From contig NZ_WUWM01000016.1 in the NCBI RefSeq assembly GCF_009846885.1, forward strand, positions 62,001 to 126,000: a DNA stretch of 64,000 nt. The letters are read 5' to 3'. This document shows, one piece after another, positions 27,139 to 35,446 of this stretch. Below the pieces are notes generated by a model that did not search any database, had not been told where the DNA came from, and worked only from the letters and a program-made list of their open reading frames with translations. Numbering within the stretch: position 1 is the stretch's first letter; every line of letters starts with the position of its first letter. A program made the translations under genes and the position numbers. Origin of the DNA: Paenibacillus puerhi. GTDB taxonomy: Bacteria > Bacillota > Bacilli > Paenibacillales > NBRC-103111.

Positions 27139-28437
27139 ATGATACCTGTCTTCCATGCAACGAAAATTAAAGTAGGCCGTTTGGTCACAATTTCTGCGGC
27201 TGCCCTGATCGCTTTTACCTCATTTGGGGTCTTTTCCGTTACGCCTACAGCGGTAGCAGCAGAAGCTTCCGCCTCGGTGTCTCCGTTTCAGTGTTTATTC
27301 GAACGCGAGCAGGATCTTCTTGGAGAGAATGGGAAGATGTCTCCCTTTCATCATTCCATGGACTGCGAGCTGAAACAAGCCGTCAAAAACGAGACGGTGT
27401 CCCAGATCAATCAAAGCGTTACTAAAAACGGCGTTAAGATTACCGTGAAGGAAATATTGTTCGATGATGCGCGATTGTCTGTTGGTTATGTGGAGCATCA
27501 TGGTCAAGAGCCTGCTTCGACAAATCCGTTGATTATGCTTGACGGCAAAGAGATCGGAAGCACTATTCGCCACTCGTCCGAGCCGATTGACAAACAAACC
27601 ACGATGCATAGCGTAACCTGGGCCAATGCCGGCCGGTTTCCCGATGAATTCGAGATGAGATTCCAGGATTACCGTTCTCTGCACCAAACTTCGCCGAACC
27701 GTACGCCGGAGCCGTGGGAACTAAGGATTCCTGTCAAGAAATCCGTTTACAAAGAAACCAAGGTACTTAAGCCGATGATCATAAAGAAGTCGGGCGAATT
27801 CACATACACGCTCAAGGAGATAGCGATGACCCCGAACATGACCGCGGTCAGGTATGAGGTTAGCTTTCCGAAGCATTTGAATAGCGGTTTTTATCAGAAT
27901 CATATGAGAATAGAAGATGGGAAAGGAACGGAGTACCTGCCGGTAGGAGGCATAGTCAAGTTCACACCTACAGGAACCGGATATTCCGTAGAATCTATTG
28001 ATTCATTTAGCCCATTCCAGACGTTACCCGAATCGATCAAGATTGGATTTACCCGAGAAGAGTCGGAGTTTAAATTACCAGTGTTTCATAAGGCGGCAGT
28101 CGAGTATAAACCGACAGCGGAGAAGCCCATTGTACTGAAAAGAAGTACGTCGGGATTGGTGAAAGTTACGGATATCCGCTATGGTAGCGATAAAACTGAG
28201 GTTCGTTTGCAAACGGAAGGTCCTCACCCCTATAATTTGGATTTATATATGGAAGACGGGTCTGGACAGAAATTGTATGGGCAAAGAAGACTGATTGATA
28301 GGAAAACCAACACGTACGTTGCGGACTATCCTGCCATCGATCCTAAATCGAATCTAACGTTCGTAACAGCCGTCTACGAAAACAATGATCCGAAGTATGA
28401 TCCGAAGCTGGAAATCACGCTTCCTGTCAAACCTTAA
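27139..28437 (+). CDS. exported protein with DUF4179/DUF5643-like ectodomain
   Basis: 432 residues with an N-terminal membrane segment or signal peptide (~15-40; VTISAAALIAFTSFGVFSVTPTAVAA). The remainder is beta-rich. NQSVTKNGVKITVKEILFDDARLSVGY matches in pattern the SVTDQNIRLNVADVFYDGAQFVINY part of the anti-sigma-like protein at 50142, so it shares the DUF4179 and DUF5643 type of ectodomain but lacks the cytoplasmic anti-sigma part. AAAGGATTG lies before the ATG. It is 58 bases after the M56 gene and is probably in the same operon. Its role is unknown; it may be a ligand, substrate or cell-wall partner of the sensor. Confidence 0.7.
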   Translation: MIPVFHATKIKVGRLVTISAAALIAFTSFGVFSVTPTAVAAEASASVSPFQCLFEREQDLLGENGKMSPFHHSMDCELKQAVKNETVSQINQSVTKNGVKITVKEILFDDARLSVGYVEHHGQEPASTNPLIMLDGKEIGSTIRHSSEPIDKQTTMHSVTWANAGRFPDEFEMRFQDYRSLHQTSPNRTPEPWELRIPVKKSVYKETKVLKPMIIKKSGEFTYTLKEIAMTPNMTAVRYEVSFPKHLNSGFYQNHMRIEDGKGTEYLPVGGIVKFTPTGTGYSVESIDSFSPFQTLPESIKIGFTREESEFKLPVFHKAAVEYKPTAEKPIVLKRSTSGLVKVTDIRYGSDKTEVRLQTEGPHPYNLDLYMEDGSGQKLYGQRRLIDRKTNTYVADYPAIDPKSNLTFVTAVYENNDPKYDPKLEITLPVKP

Positions 28438-28444
28438 TCTGTTG

Positions 28445-28472
28445 GCTGTCCCGATTGCGGGGCAGCTTTTTT
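28445..28472 (+). terminator. intrinsic terminator of the BlaI-like operon
   Basis: GCTGTCCC, loop GATTGC, GGGGCAGC and then TTTTTT, 7 bases after the stop of the exported protein gene. Confidence 0.88.
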
Positions 28473-28867
28473 GTATTGTACGCCCAGCATGGGGCGTCAT
28501 CTTTCGGGTGAAATACGTTTGGTCGAGTGTGAGCAAAATGGGAGAAACAATGTATCGTAAAAAATTTTTATTGTTAAGAGTAGCCGGCTCCCTTACAACT
28601 ACACATGTTGCCTTGCATAAGCTAGATGTGACATACAAAATAAAAAAAGGACAACCAATGTATATTTAGGGTGTCAACAGCTTTGGCATGTTTCCGGCCC
28701 AGAAGGGGGACTGAGAGTGACTGCCTGCTACCATGAATACGATTCTTTAGTTCAACTCTGCCCCGGTTACCGAGAATTACACCACAAAATTAAAAGTGGT
28801 CAACCAGTAAAACTGGCTGAGCTCCTAATACGAAGTGTGACACCATAGCACACTATCACAAGGACGG
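28473..28867. other. gene-free stretch with a dispersed repeat
   Basis: About 400 bases with no convincing gene. The only open frame (to 28669) has no ribosome binding site or recognisable product. A 34-base segment at 28683-28716 (TTGGCATGTTTCCG...CTGAGA) matches another at 56292-56325 in 29 of 34 positions, so this looks like decayed repeat-bearing intergenic DNA. Confidence 0.5.
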
Positions 28868-28896
28868 GAGAGCCGCCTCAGATCGAGGTGGCTCTC
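28868..28896. terminator. hairpin between convergent genes
   Basis: GAGAGCCGCCTC and GAGGTGGCTCTC form a 12-bp stem with a 5-base loop, followed by TT only. It lies between convergent transcription units and may end the minus-strand gene at 28970, although the T-run is poor. Confidence 0.5.
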
Positions 28897-28969
28897 TTCG
28901 TTGCCGCGGCGAACCGGACAGGGATACCTCTAAATGAATCTACTCAGAACCAACCTCACTCCGGTGAAT

Positions 28970-30883
28970 TCACCGCTTCGGCATTTGTCCTCCTTCGGGT
29001 CTTGCACCACCGCCGCCAAAGCCCGCGCCGCCGCCGCCGGGTCTCATCCCGCCGCCCATACCGCCGAAGCCGGCAGGGGCATCGGTTACGCCTGATTCGT
29101 TAACCCAGGTGACGGAGCCGGTCGTTTCGAATTGGACAAGCTGGGAGTTGCCGGAAGTAAGGCTGTACGAGCTGCCGGCTTTCACTTCAGACGAGCTGAA
29201 GAGCACCATTTGATAGTCCTTTACCGATGTGATCGTCATGATCGCTTTGCCGTCAGAGGATATCAGCGAAACAGGTGTTCCGGCGGATTGCGTCTGGCTG
29301 AAGCTCATGGCAACGGTAGCTTGAGCGGATTCCTTGGATGGCGCCATGGCCATTCCAGAGCTGCCGGCCACAGCCAATGTGCCACCGCTTAGCAGGAAGG
29401 TGTTGTCGTAGTCCAGCGCGCCGTTGCCGTTGCCGGTCGGCCCATACACGAGGACGGTGCCGCCGCTCATTTCGATGGATCCGTTCGCGTCCAAGCCGTC
29501 TCCATCGGCATTTACCGTAAGGGCGCCGCCGCTGATGATCAGCTTGTTGTCGCCGGCAGCTGCGAACTGATCTGGTTTGAGACCGGGGGCGTTGGTGTTT
29601 CCATCGTTGCCTCCGGCGACATTAACGCCGTCGTCCGTTGAGACAATGTTGATTTCTCCGCCTGCGATCGAGATGAGCGAGCTTTCAATGCCTTCATAGC
29701 TTTTGGCAATGTCAAGCGTACCACCGTTAATCGTTAACGAAGCGTCGGCGTGAATACCGTCATCTCCCGTTTCGATATTCATTTTCCCGCCGCTGATGAC
29801 AATAGAGCCATTGCTATGCACTGCGTCATCGGCCGAGTTGATGCGGAAGTCGCCGCCGTTGACTGCGATGACAGCTGCAGCTTTCAGCCCCTTCGTACTT
29901 GGGGTATCGGTGCTAGCGGTCGAAGCCGCGGCCGCTTCAGTCGCAGGGGTCCGTTGTTGCGCAGCTCCCCTCGGTCCGCGTCCCCATGGTTCATTATCGG
30001 TCTTTGCTGCTGCGTTAACGCTGCCTCCGCCTGCAACGATATCGAAGGTTCCGCCGTCCACCCGGATCGATACGGCCGATTGCAGTCCATCGCTTCCCGC
30101 ATGAATTGTAAACGCTCCGCCTTCGATCGCGATGTTTCCTTTACCTTCCGCCGAGGCATTCGTCGATTTCAAGCCGTCTCCGCCTGCTTCAAGAGAGATT
30201 GCTCCGTCCTTCACAGCGAGTAAATCCCGTCCAACCAGAGCATCGTCGACCGCATGAATGTCAAGGGTCCCGCTAACGATTTTCAAGTCGTCTTTGCTCG
30301 CAATGCCATCCTTATATTGCCCTTCTACCGTGAGAGCGCCTGTGCCGTTAATAATGAGATCCGCTTTGCTGTATACGGCCGCGGTCGGCGCTTCGTCTGT
30401 TGTATCCGCATAAGCCGTGCCATCGGAGACGACATTATGTGTGCCCTCCGCAAGCGTAATAATTACTTTGTCACCTTCTTTAATGTCAATCGCCGGCCCG
30501 GTCGAATTATGAATGTCCGCACCGTTTAATACGAGACGGACTTTATCCTTCTTCGTCACCTCGACGATTACGCCTCCGTCGCGCAGGCTGCCGCTTAGCA
30601 CATACGTTCCAGCCGCTGTTAGAGTCAAAGGCCCGTTATGACTGTCCAGATCCATAGGCGTAAGATTCTCTCCTCTCCAGTCAGCGGACGTATCCTCCTC
30701 CTTATATTCTGCTTTAGCGGGGAGCTCGGAGGTGGTCGCAGCCGAACTGGTCGAAGCCTTTACAATTTCGTTGACCGAGGGGCTGCTCGCAGCGTTTTCC
30801 ACATCGCTCGTGCTGCAGGCTGATAGAAGAGCCATACTCATCATGACGATCCAAATAGTTTTCAGTCCGTTTTGTGTTTTCAT
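28970..30883 (-). CDS. Cthe_2159-like beta-helix lipoprotein (carbohydrate-binding domain, DUF4353 type)
   Basis: 637 residues. The signal peptide ends in the lipobox LLSAC. Most of the rest is a right-handed beta-helix made of ~20-residue rungs such as GGTLDIAKSYEGIESSLISI and GGKMNIETGDDGIHADASLTI. The first section (LTLTAAGTYVLSGSL...VRLVLNGADIHNSTGPAIDI) is typical for proteins related to Clostridium thermocellum Cthe_2159, which binds cellulose and acidic sugars. Each rung carries Asp/Gly pairs that could bind calcium. The C-terminus is Gly/Met/Pro-rich and low in complexity. It is the last gene of a minus-strand set with DUF4956 and VTC-domain genes. Confidence 0.85.
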   Translation of the reverse strand: MKTQNGLKTIWIVMMSMALLSACSTSDVENAASSPSVNEIVKASTSSAATTSELPAKAEYKEEDTSADWRGENLTPMDLDSHNGPLTLTAAGTYVLSGSLRDGGVIVEVTKKDKVRLVLNGADIHNSTGPAIDIKEGDKVIITLAEGTHNVVSDGTAYADTTDEAPTAAVYSKADLIINGTGALTVEGQYKDGIASKDDLKIVSGTLDIHAVDDALVGRDLLAVKDGAISLEAGGDGLKSTNASAEGKGNIAIEGGAFTIHAGSDGLQSAVSIRVDGGTFDIVAGGGSVNAAAKTDNEPWGRGPRGAAQQRTPATEAAAASTASTDTPSTKGLKAAAVIAVNGGDFRINSADDAVHSNGSIVISGGKMNIETGDDGIHADASLTINGGTLDIAKSYEGIESSLISIAGGEINIVSTDDGVNVAGGNDGNTNAPGLKPDQFAAAGDNKLIISGGALTVNADGDGLDANGSIEMSGGTVLVYGPTGNGNGALDYDNTFLLSGGTLAVAGSSGMAMAPSKESAQATVAMSFSQTQSAGTPVSLISSDGKAIMTITSVKDYQMVLFSSSEVKAGSSYSLTSGNSQLVQFETTGSVTWVNESGVTDAPAGFGGMGGGMRPGGGGAGFGGGGARPEGGQMPKR

Positions 30884-30913
30884 ATTGATTTATCCTCTCG
30901 TTAGTAGTTTCAA

Positions 30914-31615
30914 TTAATAATCTGACGCTGTCGGGGCCATCGTTAACGTAATGTCCAAGTTCCCGTTCCGGCATCGGACCGCGTCGAGAAACGACTTCTG
31001 ATCGATCTGATTGTCCATCGTGACGGCGTACACCAACTCATACAAACTGCCTAGCTCGGTCGTACGAACCTTCCTCAGCTCATAAGTGACATCGAAAGTC
31101 TTAAACACTTCGGCGAAAGCTTCTTCATAGCTCAAGTCTTCCGGAATCGTTACTTTAAGCAAACGTTCCGTCGATTTTTTTTGGCCGAATTTGAAATGGT
31201 TCAGGACAAACATGAGCACGCATAGCAAGATGGTGAACAGCATGGCGTAGCCGAAGCTGCCGACGCCGACCGCTAAGCCCGCAGCCATCGTGAACAGGAC
31301 GTAGGCGATATCCTTCGGGTCCCCGGGCGCGCTGCGGAAGCGGATGATCGAGAAGGCCCCCGCAAGGCTGAAGGCTCTTGCGATATTGCTGCCGATGAGC
31401 AGAATAATTATGGCGACGATGGCAGGCAAGAGCATCATCGTTAAGGCGAAATTTTGCGAGTAGGCATGGCGGCTGCTCGTTTTCATATAGGTAAAGCTGA
31501 TCAATGCGCCAAGCAAAATGGAGGTTGCAATCGTTAGCAAAGAATGAGACAGGGTTAACTGGGCCGTCCCCGTGTCAGCGGTTGAAGTAAATAGTAAGTC
31601 GATAAAGTCAGGCAT
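30914..31615 (-). CDS. DUF4956 membrane protein
   Basis: 233 residues. Three to four membrane helices occupy ~20-150 (LLTIATSILLGALISFTYM; LLPAIVAIIILLIGSNIARAFS; GSFGYAMLFTILLCVLMFVL), with the family hallmark GAFSIIRFRSAPGDPKDI between them. A soluble C-terminal domain of ~80 residues has a ferredoxin-like pattern. The ATG follows AAGGAGG and overlaps the end of the VTC gene by 8 bases. Function is not established. DUF4956 proteins are often encoded next to VTC-domain polyphosphate polymerases and CotH or beta-helix proteins, as here. Confidence 0.88.
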   Translation of the reverse strand: MPDFIDLLFTSTADTGTAQLTLSHSLLTIATSILLGALISFTYMKTSSRHAYSQNFALTMMLLPAIVAIIILLIGSNIARAFSLAGAFSIIRFRSAPGDPKDIAYVLFTMAAGLAVGVGSFGYAMLFTILLCVLMFVLNHFKFGQKKSTERLLKVTIPEDLSYEEAFAEVFKTFDVTYELRKVRTTELGSLYELVYAVTMDNQIDQKSFLDAVRCRNGNLDITLTMAPTASDY

Positions 31616-32351
31616 AAATGAAGTCCTCCTTGAGCATCTTTGAATTAGCTATATATTTCTTATATTCATTGCCGTATTTGGAGAAGCTGGTACGAAACAT
31701 TTGATGCTCCGAAAGCATCCGGGACAGCCAGATCGGAATCGTTTTTTCCGCCTTCACTTCCATTAGCCATCGCCCGGACTCCAGTAAAGGCTCGCCATAA
31801 TCTCCGCTTTCCAGCCTCAGATCGAAGCGCCGCGAGCGAATATTCGTATCGAACGTGATGCGGAGGTCGCGTCCGTTCTTATCGAACAGCGCTCTCCGGT
31901 CGTAAGCGAGATAAACTTTGGGCTCCAGCTCGTAGCGGGTCAGAAAATATTGAATTTCATTCAGCACCTGTTTGTTCATATAGTCCTGTTCGTCCGGCTT
32001 GACGCCGGTTCGCACGAACTCGTACGCTTCATCGAGCTGCAGCGCGGTTCTCCGTTTGTTCACCAAGCCGAACACTTTTTTCTTAAGCTCCAAGTATCCC
32101 TTCGCACCCGGCTGCGGCACGCCGTAGGCCCGCAGACGCAGCTTTTCCTTGTACTTCGGCTTGGCGATGCTTTTACGAATCAGCGCATGATTCGCCGTAT
32201 CGAAATAAATATTGCTTATGGAATAGAACGGATGCTGCTTGTTGTAGTCGTCCAGCTCCATATAGTCAAGCAGCCGTTCATAAAATCGGTGATAGGCTTC
32301 ATCGTCAAGCAAGTATTTGTTCTCGTATCGATTAAACACCTCAATCGCCAT
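31608..32351 (-). CDS. VTC-domain polyphosphate polymerase-like protein
   Basis: 247 residues. The VTC domain forms a tunnel in which basic residues bind triphosphate and polyphosphate. Typical elements are NRYENKYLLDDEAYHRF (~7-23), SISNIYFDTANHALIRKSI, KEKLRLRAYG, YLELKKKVFGLVNKRRTAL, LAYDRRALF and WLMEVKAEKTIPIWLS. In eukaryotes the VTC4 version makes polyphosphate from ATP. The bacterial role is mostly unproven. It is the first gene of the minus-strand set, divergent from an OmpR-type two-component system. Confidence 0.88.
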   Translation of the reverse strand: MAIEVFNRYENKYLLDDEAYHRFYERLLDYMELDDYNKQHPFYSISNIYFDTANHALIRKSIAKPKYKEKLRLRAYGVPQPGAKGYLELKKKVFGLVNKRRTALQLDEAYEFVRTGVKPDEQDYMNKQVLNEIQYFLTRYELEPKVYLAYDRRALFDKNGRDLRITFDTNIRSRRFDLRLESGDYGEPLLESGRWLMEVKAEKTIPIWLSRMLSEHQMFRTSFSKYGNEYKKYIANSKMLKEDFIYA

Positions 32352-32422
32352 CTCTGCTTCCCCCCTCGTCGTGTTTCGTATGCGCTTCGTTCACTGTGGC
32401 TATCTTACCGAGTGAACCTTTA

Positions 32423-32458
32423 ACGAAGCTTAAATGTTTACGAAAGCTTTACATGTTT
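32423..32458. promoter_or_regulatory. tandem direct repeat, candidate OmpR-type binding site
   Basis: ACGAAGCTTAAATGTTT (32423-32439) is followed directly by ACGAAAGCTTTACATGTTT (32440-32458), a head-to-tail repeat with one turn-scale period. Such repeats are the usual targets of OmpR/PhoB regulators. It lies between the divergent VTC gene and the response regulator gene, so it could control both. Confidence 0.5.
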
Positions 32459-32560
32459 GTAGAGCGAAGGATTCTTAAGCTTGGCTAAAGGTTGGCTTGC
32501 TATGATTAACGCATTCCGTATAACCTAATGAAAGAATAGGAAAGAGGGCTACCTTAAACC

Positions 32561-33238
32561 ATGAGAATATTAATCGTAGAAGATGAAACGCATTTGGCGG
32601 AAGCCTTGGTCCAAATATTAAAAAAGCATCACTATTCCGTGGATGCGGTTCATGATGGAACGCCCGGCTTGGATAACGCGCTCAGCGGTATATACGACCT
32701 GATTTTGCTTGATGTCATGTTGCCGGGAATGGACGGCATGTCGGTATTGAGATCGCTTCGGACGGAAGGCGTGATGACTCCGGTCATCATGCTGACGGCC
32801 AAAGGCGAAATAACCGACAAGGTAGCCGGCCTCGACTATGGAGCGGATGACTACATCCCTAAGCCCTTCTCAACGGAAGAGCTGCTAGCGCGGATTCGGG
32901 CTGCTTTAAGACGAAGAAATGAGGTTTTGCAGGAGGATGCGTTAAAGTACGGAGATATTGAATTGAATATGGCTAATCTGAAGCTGTCAGGGAACGGCAA
33001 GGAAATTAAGCTGATCTTGAAGGAAAGCGAGCTTATGGAACTGCTGATGACTCGCAAAAGCGCGGTAACCTCCAAGGACCAAATGATTGAGAAGCTTTGG
33101 GGCTTTGATTCCGAGGCCGAAAGCAATAATGTGGAGGTCTATATATCCTTCCTTCGAAAGAAGCTCGCATTCCTGCAATCCTCCGTTAAGATTAATACGA
33201 TCAGAGGCGTAGGATACGTGCTGGAGGTGACGTCCTGA
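32561..33238 (+). CDS. response regulator, OmpR/PhoB family
   Basis: 225 residues. The receiver domain has Glu7/Asp8, phosphoacceptor Asp51 (LILLDVMLPGMDG) and DDYIPKPF. The C-terminal winged helix spans ~130-222 (LKYGDIELNMANLKLSGNGKEIKL; ...NNVEVYISFLRKKL...IRGVGYVLE). ATG 32561 follows GGAAAGAGGG. It is coupled to its kinase by a TGATG overlap. It is divergent from the VTC/DUF4956/beta-helix set, a common arrangement for regulators of these genes. Confidence 0.93.
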   Translation: MRILIVEDETHLAEALVQILKKHHYSVDAVHDGTPGLDNALSGIYDLILLDVMLPGMDGMSVLRSLRTEGVMTPVIMLTAKGEITDKVAGLDYGADDYIPKPFSTEELLARIRAALRRRNEVLQEDALKYGDIELNMANLKLSGNGKEIKLILKESELMELLMTRKSAVTSKDQMIEKLWGFDSEAESNNVEVYISFLRKKLAFLQSSVKINTIRGVGYVLEVTS

Positions 33239-34527
33239 TGTTCAGGAAGCTTCGCAACCGGTTCTTGCTTCTGAACCTGATCATTATATCGGTGATGATG
33301 CTACTTGCTTTTACGGCGATCTTTACGATTATGCATCGGAATGTACAAGCCGATATCGAGATGGAATTGCACCGAATCGACGAATTTTACGGTAAACCGA
33401 ATGGACCGCGCAATCAGCCCAAGCCGTTTCCGGACGGAGAGTTTGGAGAGGTCAAGAAAAATCCGCGAGCGGACGAGGAGTTTGAGCCGCGGTTTGATCG
33501 GTCCGTATCATTAGCGGTCGTCGTCGATGAGGCTTGGAACGTAGTAAGCATCGACTCCCGATTCGACATGGACGATGCCTTCTATGAGCAAGCGGTTCGT
33601 TCCGCCGCTCTCGAGAAGAATAATATCGGAGAGACGCGTATCGATGGAGCGGATTGGGCTTTTACCGTGCGGAAGACGGGTAACGGAAACCGCATTGTGT
33701 TCCTGGATGTGACGGAGCGCCAAAACATTTTGACGACACTGATCTATACGTTCTTGATCGTAGGCGCGATGATGCTGGTCGTCATCTTCTTCATCAGCCG
33801 ATTTTTTGCGAATCGGTCGATTGCGCCGGTACAGGACGCTTTTGATAAACAGAAGCAATTTATCGCGGACGCGTCCCATGAATTAAAAACGCCGCTCGCG
33901 ATTATACAGACGAATGCCGACGTTCTGCTGGCGAATAAGGAGGAGACGATCGCAAGCCAGATCAAATGGCTGCATTATATGAAGTCGGAGACGGAGCGAA
34001 TGTCGAAGCTTACCGGAGACCTGCTGTATTTGACCCGTATGGAGGATGCGGCGGAAGCGGCCGCCATTACGGCATTATTCTCGGCAAGCGAAGCCGCAGA
34101 GAACGTCATTCTTACCATGGAAGCCGTTATATTCGAGAAGCGGATTTCGCTGGAGTATGACATTGAACCGAATGTGTTCGTCAGGGGCAATGCCGAGCAG
34201 TTCAAGCAAGTCGTTATGATTCTTTTGGACAATGCGATCAAATATACGAATCCGGAAGGGGCGATTCGCGTCATCCTGAAAAAGCAGCATCACGATGTGA
34301 TGCTCTCCGTAGGGAATACGGGGGAAGGCATTGCGCCCGAGCATCTGGACAGAATCTTTGATCGATTTTACCGGACGGATCCGTCCAGAACGCGTGCCCT
34401 TGGCGGTTACGGTCTAGGCCTGTCGATCGCCAAGGCCATCGTCGAGCAGCACAAGGGGAAGCTGTTCGCCAAGAGTGTCCGAAATGAATGGACGACTTTC
34501 CATGCGCATTTCCCCGCAGCCTCATAA
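33238..34527 (+). CDS. sensor histidine kinase partnered with the OmpR-type regulator
   Basis: 429 residues. TM1 is at ~9-31, a short extracytoplasmic loop (~32-165) carries the acidic/Pro segment NGPRNQPKPF, and TM2 is at ~165-188. The HisKA dimerisation domain has the phosphoacceptor in SHELKTPLAII (~His216). The HATPase domain has N box DNAIKYTNP, G1 GEGIAPE and G2 GGYGLGLSIAKAIV. There is no clear HAMP domain, which is compatible with a small membrane-stress sensor. The start overlaps the regulator stop. Confidence 0.92.
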   Translation: MFRKLRNRFLLLNLIIISVMMLLAFTAIFTIMHRNVQADIEMELHRIDEFYGKPNGPRNQPKPFPDGEFGEVKKNPRADEEFEPRFDRSVSLAVVVDEAWNVVSIDSRFDMDDAFYEQAVRSAALEKNNIGETRIDGADWAFTVRKTGNGNRIVFLDVTERQNILTTLIYTFLIVGAMMLVVIFFISRFFANRSIAPVQDAFDKQKQFIADASHELKTPLAIIQTNADVLLANKEETIASQIKWLHYMKSETERMSKLTGDLLYLTRMEDAAEAAAITALFSASEAAENVILTMEAVIFEKRISLEYDIEPNVFVRGNAEQFKQVVMILLDNAIKYTNPEGAIRVILKKQHHDVMLSVGNTGEGIAPEHLDRIFDRFYRTDPSRTRALGGYGLGLSIAKAIVEQHKGKLFAKSVRNEWTTFHAHFPAAS

Positions 34528-34534
34528 AGACAAG

Positions 34535-34566
34535 ACAAGGACGCCTCAGGTTGGGCGTCCTTGTTT
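34535..34566 (+). terminator. intrinsic terminator after the kinase gene
   Basis: ACAAGGACGCC pairs with GGCGTCCTTGT around a short loop, followed by TTCATT. It lies 7 bases after the stop codon. Confidence 0.75.
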
Positions 34567-34568
34567 CA

Positions 34569-34742
34569 TTATAACCAATCCTCCCTGTTCCCGTTCAACC
34601 AGGAAGCAGGGGTGCTGCGAAACAAATATTGAAATCTTCCTTCCGTTTGGGGATTAGTAATAAGCTTTATCTTCCAGATTCCCTCCAGAGGCTTGCTTAC
34701 AAATTCATTCATGTACGTATTGTCGCTAGTCGCTTTATCCAT
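34569..34742 (-). pseudogene. fragment of an exported protein's C-terminus (tentative)
   Basis: The minus strand encodes 57 residues (MDKATSDNTYMNEFVSKPLE...) ending in a stop at 34569. The frame remains open upstream through ...NQRHKIWNPQGERVF to a stop near 34800, with no ribosome binding site before the ATG. The pattern 'V-W-x-P-x-G-x-R-V-F...GIWKIKLITN' looks like the closing beta domain of a secreted protein. With no upstream part it is best seen as a gene remnant. No family is assigned. Confidence 0.35.
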
Positions 34743-34926
34743 AAAAACACGCTCTCCTTGAGGATTCCATATCTTGTGGCGCTGATTATTTATTATGTCA
34801 AGTTAATGAAGCTATTCCTCAGAAAACACATTTAAATAAGACGATCATCTAAAGCATTTAGCCTATCCTGGATGGGACAGAATCCCGTATAATAAATCAA
34901 ATAAAGTTTCCCCCGTGGGAGGGGCT

Positions 34927-35392
34927 ATGAAGCAGAGAACCGTCTTTCGCCGCATCATGATGCTGATCATCTGTCTGTTTGATCCCATATTAGGCGTCTA
35001 TACGTACTCCAACTATCAGACTCAGGCCACTTTGACAACTAATCCGGCAGGCTCTCGAGGTAGACGAGACCGATGAGCGCAGCCGGATCGTGGAGAAGAT
35101 CCAGCAGTATGTGGAGACGCATCTAAGCGAGGACGTCTCGCTGCAGGTGCTGGCCGATCATGTGTACCTCCACCCGGCTTACTCGTCTTCGGTCTACAAG
35201 GATTCTACCGGTGAAGGCGTAAGCAGCTACATTTACCGGCGCAAAATGGAGCATGCAGCGGAGCTGTTGAGGCGGAGCCCCCTCAAGATTGCCTCTATTG
35301 CCGAAGAAGTCGGCTACCAGAATACGTCCTATTTTATCCGCGTGTCCAAGAAATATTACGCCTGCACGCCGCAGAAATACCGAGAAATGTAA
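34927..35392 (+). pseudogene. histidine kinase start fused to AraC-type response regulator end (deletion remnant)
   Basis: From ATG 34927, behind GGGAGGGG, the sequence encodes MKQRTVFRRIMMLIICLFDP... with YTYSNYQTQA, the cytoplasmic tail and first membrane helix of a YesM-type kinase. After about 38 codons, near 35040, the sequence becomes, in another frame, the AraC-type DNA-binding domain of a YesN-type regulator (IVEKIQQYVETHLSEDVSLQVLADHV...EEVGYQNTSYFIRVSKKY...TPQKYREM) to the stop at 35392. A deletion has removed the rest of both genes. The remaining domain has no start of its own with a good ribosome binding site. Confidence 0.8.
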
Positions 35393-35414
35393 TGAAGCTG
35401 TTCTATGTTATGAG

Positions 35415-35446
35415 CCTTCTACCGCAACAAGGGTAGAAGGTTTTTT
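35415..35446 (+). terminator. intrinsic terminator after the fused pseudogene
   Basis: CCTTCTACC, loop GCAACAA, GGGTAGAAGG, then TTTTTT. It survives from the original two-component operon. Confidence 0.9.

Noticed and set aside
28385..28669. 94-codon open frame after the exported-protein gene
   Set aside because: It begins inside the preceding gene and crosses its terminator, with no ribosome binding site.
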